Assembly: GCA_036520615.1 (NCBI GenBank)
Contig: DATDJI010000060.1
Location: 83,362 to 147,361 of the forward strand
Direction of reading: 5' to 3'
Source: CAMCXE01 sp036520615
GTDB taxonomy: Bacteria > Pseudomonadota > Gammaproteobacteria > Pseudomonadales > Cellvibrionaceae
DNA length: 64,000 bases
Shown piece by piece: positions 15,905 through 24,192 of the stretch. Each line of letters begins with the position of its first letter. Position 1 is the stretch's first letter. A model generated the notes under the pieces. The model was given only the letters and a program-made list of their open reading frames with translations, did no database searches and was not told the origin of the DNA. Position numbers and translations under genes: made by a program.

Positions 15905-17647
15905 ATGAAAATTGACGGATTAAATAAATATTTTTTCAAAAAAGCTGTTTTAAAAGCAGCAGCGATAGTGGCATTGGCTTCCAGCGCAACCGGTGTAATT
16001 GCCGGTACAGTTGTGGTAAAACCCGGCGCGCAAAATACATTCGCCCCTGAATTTGCGCGCGCACTCGCTCGCTCAAATACCTATACCGTTGCGGCGGCTT
16101 TGCAAGAAACTATCACTATTCCCGGTGAAGCTCCATTTTTAGGCAGTAGTATTGGCTCACAAGGCGCCGTATATTTATTTAACGGTACTAGTACAACCGC
16201 CGAACGCATTTATCAATTTCCAGGCAATTCGTATTTTATGTTCAAAGCTGGCGCACAAGTTGCCATTTCAGACAAATGGTTATCTTTTACCTCTGCTAAT
16301 GTGAGCAATCCGAATTCCACCGATAAATCCGCCACATTTATTGTTGGTAAACCTAATGGCGTATGGGGGCAATGCCCCACTGTAAATGGCGTTATTGATT
16401 GCACCTCAGTAGTAAGTCTCAATGGCGCAAGCCCTGTTTTGCCGATAATTAAAATTCCCTTTACGGATCGCCTTAGCGAAAATGACACCAACGTGGCCAT
16501 TTCAGATAATTATTTGGTCACAGCAGATTTAAAAAATAGCATATTGACGTTTTATCGATACGACACCGCCACGGTCAAATGGGTACAGGAATTTTATATC
16601 GATGAGCCCGATGATAGACGTACTGGCACTGCTATTGCCATTGATGGAGATAGGATTGCCGTATCTTCACCGTATACATTCGGCGCGCCTTCTAAAGGAT
16701 CTGTACGTTTATTTAAGCGCAATAGCGTTACCCAAACCTGGGTTGCTACAGCTAATGCCTATGGCCAGTTTACTGATGGCCAATTCGGAAAAGCCCTTGA
16801 CCTTCATTCAAACAATTTAGTTGTCAGCGCCGGAAGTTCAGCCCATTTGGCTTTCTATCGAGTTACTAGTAACGATACGCTTTCCACTCCCCAGATCGTC
16901 ACCACCAGCACTGTTATTCCATCCGTTGCCGTTTACGGTGATGTCATTGCAGCAGGTACTGCAGAGCCCAATAAAGCCGTGCAAATTTACACACGCAATA
17001 CCAGCAACAATATATGGAGTTCGCTAAACGCACTAAATGGCACTATATATACGTCTACCAACCCAGCCGGTTCGGCATACCCCGGTGCTGATGAGGTTGA
17101 TCTATTTGGCGACAATTTGTCTTTGGGATGGCGCAATTATAAATCCAATGTCGGCGGTTTTATCAATGAAAAAGTGAGCCTCATCGATTCTTGTAAAAAT
17201 CCCAAAAATCTTGTTGGAAATTGTGCTTTTGATAATAACAGCGGTGCTGGCTGGTTGTTTTTAAATAACCAAGGTGCATCAGGCTCTGTTAGTTACTCTG
17301 GTAACCAATTAAAAGTCACTATTAATAATCCTGGTAGTATCCATTGGCATATCCAATCTCGCACTGCCGTAAGCTTGCCAGCTGCACAAACCTACAATGT
17401 GCAATTCCGCGCAAAATCTGATGGATTTAGACAGTTTACCGTTAATCTAGGGCACAACGGTAACCAAGATAATAATTGGCTAAGCTACGGCAGTTCATTG
17501 GTAAGTACTAATACAGAATGGGCGCAATATAGCGTAAATTTCACCGCTCCGGCTGATGTGAATGCATATTTAGATTTAAATTTTGGCAATCAAGGTACTC
17601 TCGGTGTCACAGTTGACGGCGTAAGTCTTACGCCAGTAACACCGTAA
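15905..17647 (+). CDS. Secreted beta-propeller-like protein with C-terminal CBM4/9-type module
   Basis: A 580-residue exported protein. The signal peptide spans roughly residues 1-33 (KKAVLKAAAIVALASSATGV, cleavage near IAG). The middle, about 60-430, has repeated FG-GAP-like strands (AVYLFNG, VAISDNYLVTADLKN, GTAIAIDGDRIAVSSPYTFG, VRLFKRN), suggesting a beta-propeller. The last 145 residues (NLVGNCAFDNNSGAGW ... VSYSGNQLKVTI ... VTVDGVSL) resemble the CBM_4_9 jelly-roll that binds xylan or glucan. It has no catalytic signature, no poly-Ser linker and no lipobox, so it is probably a soluble secreted binding protein. A terminator follows directly. Confidence 0.7.
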   Translation: MKIDGLNKYFFKKAVLKAAAIVALASSATGVIAGTVVVKPGAQNTFAPEFARALARSNTYTVAAALQETITIPGEAPFLGSSIGSQGAVYLFNGTSTTAERIYQFPGNSYFMFKAGAQVAISDKWLSFTSANVSNPNSTDKSATFIVGKPNGVWGQCPTVNGVIDCTSVVSLNGASPVLPIIKIPFTDRLSENDTNVAISDNYLVTADLKNSILTFYRYDTATVKWVQEFYIDEPDDRRTGTAIAIDGDRIAVSSPYTFGAPSKGSVRLFKRNSVTQTWVATANAYGQFTDGQFGKALDLHSNNLVVSAGSSAHLAFYRVTSNDTLSTPQIVTTSTVIPSVAVYGDVIAAGTAEPNKAVQIYTRNTSNNIWSSLNALNGTIYTSTNPAGSAYPGADEVDLFGDNLSLGWRNYKSNVGGFINEKVSLIDSCKNPKNLVGNCAFDNNSGAGWLFLNNQGASGSVSYSGNQLKVTINNPGSIHWHIQSRTAVSLPAAQTYNVQFRAKSDGFRQFTVNLGHNGNQDNNWLSYGSSLVSTNTEWAQYSVNFTAPADVNAYLDLNFGNQGTLGVTVDGVSLTPVTP

Positions 17648-17659
17648 TATTCGATGTGT

Positions 17660-17688
17660 TACCCGGTAACTTAGGTTGCCGGGTTTTT
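17660..17688 (+). terminator. Intrinsic terminator
   Basis: ACCCGGTAAC, short loop, GTTGCCGGGT followed by TTTT, 14 bases after the stop codon of the beta-propeller protein. Confidence 0.85.
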
Positions 17689-18201
17689 ACATGTGGAATT
17701 TTTTATTACCGTTTCGATAAACTTGCAAATGTAGGAAAACGTAATTATCTACGATATCGTTGTGAAGAATGTCTTCTCTGTTAAATTTGCGTGTACTAAA
17801 AAGTAAACCTTTAGTTAATTAATGGTAAGCCCCGGCTCTGCCGGGAAGACTCGCATAGATTCACGGTTAATATAGCTGCCGTTTCGACCAAGAACGAGAG
17901 TGTACGCTACGCGAGACCACGAAAGTTTGGCGCGTACGCGCTGGAATTGTAAATATCGTGTTGTATTTATGCCGAAGAAAAGACGGCGGGTGGTCTACGG
18001 TGGTTTGCGCTGATATTGAGTGAAATATTTCACACGCTAGCGGCCAAAAAAGAAACGCGTAACCCGGATCAATTTAATAAGTTTCGTAGTAGAGCGTACC
18101 TTGGTACGCCGCCATAAATGCCGCGCACCAAGGTGCCCGCCACGAAATGCATTAGTACTAATTACGCGTTGCGACGACTCGTTAAGCCTTTTTGTAAACA
18201 A
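17689..18201. other. Intergenic region with hairpin repeats
   Basis: About 510 non-coding bases. It contains a short hairpin CCCGGC-TCT-GCCGGG at 17831-17845 and the larger hairpin repeat listed separately at 18071-18147. No credible coding frame is present. Confidence 0.4.
18071..18147. repeat. Dispersed hairpin repeat, copy 1
   Basis: GCGTACCTTGGTACGC pairs with GCGCACCAAGGTGC across a short loop, and the outer TTTCGT pairs with ACGAAA. The same element recurs at 18666-18740, including about 15 bases of left flank (AATTTAATRAGTTT-GTAGTA). It is REP-like. Confidence 0.7.
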
Positions 18202-18576
18202 TTAGACAGACCGAATATGACTTGTTGTAACTTCTGCTATTAGCTTACCGGCTGTATCAGTAACAGTTGTTTTCACAACATTAACTGTATTGCCTTTTTT
18301 GACATAACTTGATTTTGCTACAAATACTCCGCTCTTATTATTCCCGAGCAAATTTGCATTGATATTGATTGCTAAAGGAAACCCTTTCATACCTTGCTCA
18401 GGGGTAACACCTTCAAGAACAAGTATTGATGCGGTTACATCGGCGAGCCATAACGTCGCCCCCGCATTAACAATACCATAAGGATTTAATATGCCTGGTT
18501 GTATTGGCATTTCAGATGTAACTTCATTTTGTGATCGTTCAATTACGGTAAATCTAATATGGCCTTGGATTTCCAT
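18202..18576 (-). CDS. PaaI-type hotdog-fold thioesterase
   Basis: A 124-residue protein with the PaaI/YdiI-like signature QPGILNPYGIVNAGATLWLA followed by DVTASIL, then INANLLGNNKSGVFVAKS and a C-terminal strand. Such enzymes hydrolyse acyl-CoA thioesters as homotetramers. The acid residue expected in the motif is replaced by the LADV segment, normal for this subgroup. AGGTG sits six bases before the ATG. It is an isolated gene flanked on both sides by copies of the same hairpin repeat, which suggests a mobile or rearranged neighbourhood. The substrate is unknown. Confidence 0.8.
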   Translation of the reverse strand: MEIQGHIRFTVIERSQNEVTSEMPIQPGILNPYGIVNAGATLWLADVTASILVLEGVTPEQGMKGFPLAININANLLGNNKSGVFVAKSSYVKKGNTVNVVKTTVTDTAGKLIAEVTTSHIRSV

Positions 18577-18665
18577 ACTTACACCTTAATAAAGTCACAT
18601 ATTTGTAAATCTACGTCAGATTAGCGGCGTGTTATGTGTCTACAAAATGGTCTTGTTAAAATTTT

Positions 18666-18740
18666 AATTTAATGAGTTTTGTAGTAGGCGTACCTTGGTG
18701 CGCCACAGTGCATGTTACGGCGCACCAAGGTGCACCCTAC
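18666..18740. repeat. Dispersed hairpin repeat, copy 2
   Basis: GGCGTACCTTGGTGCGCC and GGCGCACCAAGGTGCACC pair, with GTAG/CTAC at the base. It is homologous to the copy at 18071-18147 on the other side of the thioesterase gene. Confidence 0.7.
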
Positions 18741-19026
18741 AGACACACTATCGAAATTGTGCATCTACTATTTTTGAAAGCCTCGTACGCCATAAATCTT
18801 ATGGCGAGAACGTGCAGGTGTTTATACCCAGGTTAAACAAAAAGAGCAATCGAGCCACTACACAGAATAATAACGAGGCAAATACGTAACGCTGAACGCG
18901 ATTCGCACAGGAAGCATTTTTTGAGTAAACGGAGGATTTACTATCCCTCAATGCATATTCAAAACAGGCCACCCCAACATCCCACTGCAAACCTAAGCCG
19001 TCGAGGTAAAAACATGCCTCACCGAG
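18741..19026. other. Non-coding or decayed stretch before the tandem array
   Basis: A minus-strand frame spans 18799-19056 (85 codons) and reads through the first array unit (ELLGGGVKRLGE) into a hydrophobic tail. It shows no ribosome-binding site and no recognised family, so I treat it as non-coding or decayed. Confidence 0.3.
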
Positions 19027-19196
19027 CCTTTTTACTCCGCCACCGAGCAATTCCAAACCCGTAGAGCACCTTTTTGCTGCGGTGCCTAGTAATTGAAGAC
19101 CCTAGCCGTATCTTTTTACTGCGATGCCGAGTGATTTCGGACGCTTATCGCATAGTTTTTACTGGGTTGCCAAGTATTTGCAGACACTCGAGGGAG
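19027..19196. repeat. Degenerate tandem array, about 42-bp unit, four copies
   Basis: Units start at 19027, 19069, 19111 and 19154, each opening with a T run followed by ACTGCG-TGCC-AGT-ATT. The consensus is roughly YYTTTTTACTGCGRTGCCGA, then GTAATTTCAGACCC. The period is 42 or 43 bases. On the minus strand units 1-3 translate as related 14-residue blocks (GLELLGGGVKRLGE, GLQLLGTAAKRCST), but stops interrupt the frame, so it is either a decayed repeat protein or a non-coding array. Confidence 0.65.
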
Positions 19197-19504
19197 TGAC
19201 GAAGTAGGTTCAATTAATAAGCCACTCGTTCCTGGCATCTAGACATCTGGAATACGCAGGTAAGACCTGTGAAAGAATTGGCTCTGACGATGGCGATTAT
19301 GCAGCTGGCTCCATCTATGTTTAGGCACCGAGGGGTGAGTAGATCCCATTCATCCTAGGTGTATTTAGTTGAATGTATTAAAATAACTGGGAATATATAT
19401 AAAATATGGCCTTTACTTAGTAAGTAATGTACCCACTTCCCCCCTTAATATGTTTTTAAATGCAATAATTTGCCCTCAATTATCCTGAGAAGGCTGGTCT
19501 TAGT
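19197..19504. other. Intergenic region before the Fic module
   Basis: About 310 bases, AT-rich towards the right, with no coding frame. It presumably contains the Fic-module promoter. Confidence 0.3.
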
Positions 19505-19693
19505 ATGCGAAAGATTACTAAACAGGAAGCACGCAGTAGAGCGGTAGGCAGTGTCTTAGGCACGTTGCGCATTGAAAAGCTGCAGCCAAGTAAGGAGGTT
19601 GTTTCTGGTATGAAAGCTTGAGTGCTAGGGCGAGATACCACAAGCCATGTACTGGAGGGCGTGATAAACCGCCATGTCAAACATAGGGGGTGA
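19505..19693 (+). pseudogene. VbhA-like Fic antitoxin frame with an internal TGA
   Basis: The frame reads MRKITKQEARSRAVGSVLGT, LRIEKLQPSKEVVSGMKA, then TGA (19619-19621, codon 39), then VLGRDTTSHVLEGVINRHVK and HRG before a stop at 19693. Order, size (62 codons) and sequence match the VbhA/FicA antitoxins that precede class I Fic toxins. The TLRIEK segment sits where the inhibitory (S/T)xxxE(G/N) helix motif belongs, with K in place of G/N. The frame overlaps the fic start by 20 bases, as expected for a coupled pair. The TGA would leave a 38-residue peptide that still carries the inhibitory helix; a GTG follows the TGA in frame. It may be a pseudogene or a functional truncation. Confidence 0.6.
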
Positions 19694-20264
19694 GCATTAC
19701 AAGTATCCAGGTACAGAAGTCTTAATCAATAAGGCAAACCTGCGCACTCAACACGACCTGGATGCTTTTGAGGCAGACGTGACTGCAGTACGTCTACTAG
19801 AGCTTATCGAACGCCCCATTGAGGGCGTTTTCAATTTGCCGCATCTGCAAGCAATTCACCGCCATATATTTCAGGATGTCTATGAGTGGGCTGGAGAGCT
19901 AAGGCAGGCTGACATTCAAAAAGGTGGCAGCCATTTTGGGAATTGGGTGCGTTTTCCCAGGTATCTCACCAAAAAGCTTGACTGCATAAACCAGGAAAAC
20001 TTTCTGCAAAATCTTACTCCGGCAGCATTTATATCTCGTTTAGCTCACTTTATGTCTGAAATTAATCCGGCTCATCCTTTTATTGAGGGCAATGGTCGCT
20101 CCCAACGGGCATTTTGTGCACAATTGGCAGACCAAGCTGGGTATTTTGTGGATTTTGAATTCGTTGAACAGGAAGAAATGATTAGGGTAATGATCGCCAG
20201 TTTTAAGGGTAATGAAGATCCACTAGCAAAAGTGTTAGAGCGGATTACCGCGATTGTTGAATAG
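19674..20264 (+). CDS. fic: Fic-domain AMPylase toxin (class I, VbhT-like)
   Basis: A 196-residue cytosolic protein whose core motif HPFIEGNGRSQR (His134) matches the Fic consensus HxFxxGNGRxxR completely, so adenylylation activity is expected. The N-terminal YKYPGTEVLINKANLR and the flap region DIQKGGSHFGNWVRFP are typical of class I Fic proteins, which rely on a separate antitoxin for inhibition. Known relatives modify GyrB and ParE. The upstream antitoxin frame overlaps the start but contains a stop, so either a short antitoxin suffices or the toxin is weak or silent. No close ribosome-binding site is seen (GGAGG is 15 bases away), consistent with translational coupling. Confidence 0.9.
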   Translation: MSNIGGEHYKYPGTEVLINKANLRTQHDLDAFEADVTAVRLLELIERPIEGVFNLPHLQAIHRHIFQDVYEWAGELRQADIQKGGSHFGNWVRFPRYLTKKLDCINQENFLQNLTPAAFISRLAHFMSEINPAHPFIEGNGRSQRAFCAQLADQAGYFVDFEFVEQEEMIRVMIASFKGNEDPLAKVLERITAIVE

Positions 20265-20851
20265 CAAAAGTTAGAGGATCAACTTACGTATCTGAAGCGG
20301 CGTTTTTAACTGCAGGCAATGCGGTTGTTTACGAAATGAATCTCGACGTATGATTTAGCGAGAGAATGCAAATAACGAATAAAAATCTCGGGTTTTTATC
20401 CGTACATAGAAGTGCCTCATTAATTATTTTAATAAAAATATATTTTTAAATTTTCATCACTCATTTATTAAATATTTTTACCATTACTAATGGCTAATTC
20501 TTTTTTGTATTTTCCAATACTTGTTTGTGTTTTGGCTCAGCTATATACCCAGCAAACAGCGTAGATTTATCAGGCAAGTGTCGGTAATTAGCAAGCGGCA
20601 GATTTATGGTTGAAGTGACAATAAAGAAATGTGTATAAGCAAAATGCAGTTATATTAATTCCCCACTATATTCGTTAAACATTGAATTTTTGCAGATGCA
20701 AAAACTGCTGGTTCTGTAACTAAGCGAGTCCTAATCAGTTTACTTACCATTAACCCTTGGTTTCTCGGTCAAATCTCAGGATAATGCCCCGCCTTGCCTC
20801 TACCCGGCTTAGCGCTGGGGCCAATCCACTGATGAACTCTGGGAGTCTCTC
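20265..20851. other. Long AT-rich intergenic region upstream of tkt
   Basis: About 590 bases with no convincing gene. The perfect inverted repeat TTTTTGCA-GA-TGCAAAAA lies at 20687-20704, about 150 bases before the tkt start, and could be an operator. A second frame beginning at 20757 is only a shadow of tkt. This region marks the right edge of the sparse accessory zone. Confidence 0.4.
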
Positions 20852-22852
20852 ATGCCCACCCGTTACCAACTCGCCAACGCTATTCGTGCTCTTAGTATGG
20901 ATGCCGTGCAAAAAGCTAATTCTGGTCACCCCGGCGCCCCGATGGGTATGGCGGATATCGCTGAAGTTCTATGGAATGACTTTTTAAAACACAACCCCAC
21001 CCACCCTGAATGGCCTGATCGCGACCGTTTTGTGCTCTCCAACGGCCACGGCTCCATGTTGATTTATTCGCTGCTGCATTTAACTGGCTACGATCTCTCC
21101 GTTGAAGATCTCAAACAATTCCGCCAACTCCACTCGAAAACTCCCGGCCACCCTGAATACAGTTATACACCGGGTGTTGAAACTACTACCGGCCCATTAG
21201 GGCAGGGCGTGAGTAACGCCGTGGGTTTTGCTATGGCTGAAAAAGTATTGGCTGCACAATTTAACCGCCCAGGTTTTAATTTGGTTGATCACTACACCTA
21301 CTGCTTTTTAGGTGACGGCTGTTTGATGGAAGGTATTTCCCACGAAGTCTGTTCACTTGCTGGCACGTTGGGATTAGATAAATTAATTGCGTTCTACGAT
21401 GACAACGGTATTTCCATCGATGGCCATGTAGAAGGCTGGTTTACTGATAACACCCCGCAGCGTTTTGAAGCCTACGGCTGGCATGTAATTCCAGCCGTGG
21501 ACGGCCACAACCCTGAAGCCATTAAAGCAGCTATTCAATTAGCGCAATCGCAAACTGATAAGCCCACATTAATTTGCTGTAAAACCGTAATTGGTTTTGG
21601 TTCACCGAATAAATCCGGCAGCCACGATTGCCACGGCTCTCCATTAGGTGATGCAGAAATTGCCGCGGTGCGTGAATTTCTGCAATGGCCCCATGCCCCA
21701 TTTGAAGTACCTGCCGATATCTATGCCGGTTGGGATGCCAAAGAAAAAGGCGCTGCTGTTGAAGCTGCTTGGGTAAAAACTCTGGCTGCGTATAAAACTG
21801 CCCATCCAGAATTGTTCGCTGAATACGACCGTCGCGTATTAAAAGGTGAATTACCGGCTGATTTTGCTGCAAAAGCTCAAACCTATATTCAAAGCTGCCA
21901 AGACAAAGGCGAAAAAATTGCCAGCCGGAAGGCGTCGCAAAATGCCATCGGCGCTTACGGTGCTCTGTTGCCTGAACTGCTCGGTGGTTCTGCGGATTTG
22001 GCAGGCTCCAACCTCACGCTTTGGTCTGGCTCTAAAGGCGTATCGGCGGAAGACGCCAGCGGTAATTACATCTATTACGGTGTGCGCGAATTCGGCATGA
22101 GCGGCATCATGAATGGCATCGCCCTACACGGCGGTTTTATTCCCTACGGCGCCACCTTTTTAATGTTTATGGAATACGCCCGCAATGCTGTGCGTATGTC
22201 TGCATTAATGGGCATTCAAAATATTTTTGTTTATACCCACGACTCCATCGGCCAAGGTGAAGACGGCCCAACGCATCAGCCTATTGAGCAAATGGCTACT
22301 CTGCGTTTGACGCCAAACTTGATGACCTGGCGCCCAGCCGACGGCGCGGAAACCGCTGTTGCCTGGAAAGCTGCTATTGAACGCCGCGAAGGCCCAAGTG
22401 CTTTAGTGTTTAGCCGCCAAAACCTAGATCCAGTCACCCGCAGCAAAGAGCAGGTAACTGCTATTGCTCAAGGCGGTTATATCCTGCGCGATAGCGAAGG
22501 TACGCCTGATGTAATACTCATTGCCACTGGCTCTGAAGTCGGCCTTGCCGTTAAGGCTTATGAAGCTCTTATCGCTGAAGGCATAAAAGCGCGTGTGGTT
22601 TCCATGCCGTCGACGTTTGTATTCGACCAACAAGATGCAGCCTATAAAGAGCTGGTTTTACCGCTCAGCGTTACCGCCCGTGTTGCAATTGAAGCGGCCC
22701 ATGAAGACTACTGGTACAAATATGTAGGCTTAGATGGCCGCACTGTTGCCATGAGTGGTTTTGGTGAGTCGGCGCCCGGCAATGTATTATTAGATTATTT
22801 TGGCTTCACCGTAGATAACGTGGTGAGTACAGTAAAAGAATTATTGGCATAG
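20852..22852 (+). CDS. tkt: Transketolase
   Basis: A 666-residue thiamine-diphosphate enzyme of the pentose phosphate pathway, normal length for the family. Visible landmarks: ANAIRALSMDAVQKANSGHP at the N-terminus, HGSMLIYSLLHLTGYDL, the TPP-binding GDGCLMEGISHE, the pyrimidine-domain signature HDSIGQGEDGPTHQP, and the C-terminal domain ATGSEVGLAVKA. It uses the TPP whose synthesis genes lie further along this window. GGGAG precedes the ATG. A terminator follows, then pgk, so pgk is probably transcribed partly or wholly from its own signals. The common gene order tkt-epd-pgk lacks epd here. Confidence 0.97.
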   Translation: MPTRYQLANAIRALSMDAVQKANSGHPGAPMGMADIAEVLWNDFLKHNPTHPEWPDRDRFVLSNGHGSMLIYSLLHLTGYDLSVEDLKQFRQLHSKTPGHPEYSYTPGVETTTGPLGQGVSNAVGFAMAEKVLAAQFNRPGFNLVDHYTYCFLGDGCLMEGISHEVCSLAGTLGLDKLIAFYDDNGISIDGHVEGWFTDNTPQRFEAYGWHVIPAVDGHNPEAIKAAIQLAQSQTDKPTLICCKTVIGFGSPNKSGSHDCHGSPLGDAEIAAVREFLQWPHAPFEVPADIYAGWDAKEKGAAVEAAWVKTLAAYKTAHPELFAEYDRRVLKGELPADFAAKAQTYIQSCQDKGEKIASRKASQNAIGAYGALLPELLGGSADLAGSNLTLWSGSKGVSAEDASGNYIYYGVREFGMSGIMNGIALHGGFIPYGATFLMFMEYARNAVRMSALMGIQNIFVYTHDSIGQGEDGPTHQPIEQMATLRLTPNLMTWRPADGAETAVAWKAAIERREGPSALVFSRQNLDPVTRSKEQVTAIAQGGYILRDSEGTPDVILIATGSEVGLAVKAYEALIAEGIKARVVSMPSTFVFDQQDAAYKELVLPLSVTARVAIEAAHEDYWYKYVGLDGRTVAMSGFGESAPGNVLLDYFGFTVDNVVSTVKELLA

Positions 22853-22860
22853 CCAAATAC

Positions 22861-22883
22861 GCCGGGGTAACCCGGCTTTTTTT
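22861..22883 (+). terminator. Intrinsic terminator after tkt
   Basis: GCCGGG, loop GTAA, CCCGGC, then seven T, starting eight bases after the stop codon. Confidence 0.88.
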
Positions 22884-22935
22884 ATTAATGGTGTTAAATT
22901 TATTTAGGTGAAAATCCTTTATTTAGGTGAAATGT

Positions 22936-24111
22936 ATGACTGTAAAATTAATGTCGCAATTAGACTTGAGCGGCAAACGCGTGTTAATTCGCGAAGATTT
23001 AAACGTACCCATTCAAGATGGTGTAATTACCTCTGATGCGCGTATTCGCGCTTCACTGCCCGCTATTAAATTGGCTTTGGAAGCAGGCGCAAAAGTTATT
23101 CTGATGTCCCATTTAGGGAACCCGGTAGAAGGCGAATTTGATGGCGCGAAAAGTTTAAAACCCATTGCTGATCATCTAACTAAACTATTAGGTCAGCCCG
23201 TTAATCTAATTAGTGATTTTACTCACGGCGTTGATGTAGCTGAAGGGCAAGTGGTATTGCTGGAGAATGTGCGTTTTAACAAGGGTGAGAAAAAAGACGA
23301 AGACGCTTTAGCAAAAGCTTATGCAAGCCTATGTGATATTTTTGTAATGGACGCGTTTGGTACCGCTCACCGTGCCCAGGCCTCTACTCATGGCGTGGCT
23401 AAATTTGCACCAATAGCCTGTGCAGGCCCCTTATTGGAAGCTGAATTAAGCGCGCTGGAAAAATGCCTGGCTAAGCCAGAACGTCCTCTGGTAGCGATTG
23501 TGGGTGGTTCTAAGGTTTCTACAAAAATAACTGTGTTAGATGCATTATCTAAAATTGCCGACATATTGATTGTTGGTGGTGGGATATCAAACACCTTTGT
23601 TGCCGCTGCAGGTAATGAAGTGGGTAATTCTTTAATCGAACCAGATTGGTTTGCTGAAGCACTACGTCTTTGTAAGGCTACTAAAATTATCTATGCAGAG
23701 GACGTGACTGTAACTAAAGACGGCTTTAAACAGTGGTCACACACGTCTAAAACTGAAGTGAAAAATACCAATGAAATCTTGGCCGATGAAGAAATTATCG
23801 ACTACGGCCCAGTGACCGCAGCTAAGGTCGCAGAAATAATTAAAAACGCTAAAACCGTAATCTGGAACGGCCCCTGCGGTGTATTTGAATTTGACGCGTT
23901 TGCCAAAGGCACCGAAGTAGTTGCCCGCGCTATCGCAGAATCCGATGCATTTTCCATTGCTGGCGGCGGCGATACGCTTGCGGCCATTGATAAATTTAAT
24001 TTGGCCGACAAGATTTCGTATATTTCCACCGGTGGTGGTGCGTTTTTAGAATATGTAGAAGGTAAAGAATTACCTGCGGTAACTATTTTAAAAGCACGCG
24101 CAAATGACTAG
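22936..24111 (+). CDS. pgk: Phosphoglycerate kinase
   Basis: A 391-residue glycolytic enzyme that transfers phosphate between 1,3-bisphosphoglycerate and ADP. Signatures: RVLIREDLNVP, the substrate-binding SHLGNP (usually SHLGRP), ENVRFNKGEKKD, DAFGTAHRAQAS, AIVGGSKVSTKI, the hinge NGPCGVFE and the nucleotide loop GGGDTLAAI with STGGGAFLEY. I use the ATG at 22936, because AGGTG lies six bases upstream, rather than an in-frame GTG at 22927. The ribosome-binding region is duplicated: ttatttaggtgaaa occurs at 22900-22913 and again at 22919-22932. Confidence 0.96.
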   Translation: MTVKLMSQLDLSGKRVLIREDLNVPIQDGVITSDARIRASLPAIKLALEAGAKVILMSHLGNPVEGEFDGAKSLKPIADHLTKLLGQPVNLISDFTHGVDVAEGQVVLLENVRFNKGEKKDEDALAKAYASLCDIFVMDAFGTAHRAQASTHGVAKFAPIACAGPLLEAELSALEKCLAKPERPLVAIVGGSKVSTKITVLDALSKIADILIVGGGISNTFVAAAGNEVGNSLIEPDWFAEALRLCKATKIIYAEDVTVTKDGFKQWSHTSKTEVKNTNEILADEEIIDYGPVTAAKVAEIIKNAKTVIWNGPCGVFEFDAFAKGTEVVARAIAESDAFSIAGGGDTLAAIDKFNLADKISYISTGGGAFLEYVEGKELPAVTILKARAND

Positions 24112-24128
24112 TCGTTTAATAATTAAAT

Positions 24129-24157
24129 AAAAAAGGAGGCTTCGGCCTCCTTTTTTA
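24129..24157. terminator. Bidirectional terminator between pgk and the large lipoprotein gene
   Basis: AAAAAAGGAGGC, TTCG tetraloop, GCCTCCTTTTTT. A-run and T-run on both sides suit the convergent genes. Confidence 0.92.
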
Positions 24158-24192
24158 TTTAAAAAATGTATTGCTGATAAACACATGTGAAT

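Noticed and set aside
18799..19056. 85-codon minus-strand frame with a hydrophobic tail
   Set aside because: No ribosome-binding site; its N-terminal part is simply one unit of the 42-bp array. I treat it as part of the repeat region.
18601..19200. Integron or attC-like cassette array
   Set aside because: Short inverted repeats and small frames suggested cassettes, but no core-site sequences or integrase are visible.
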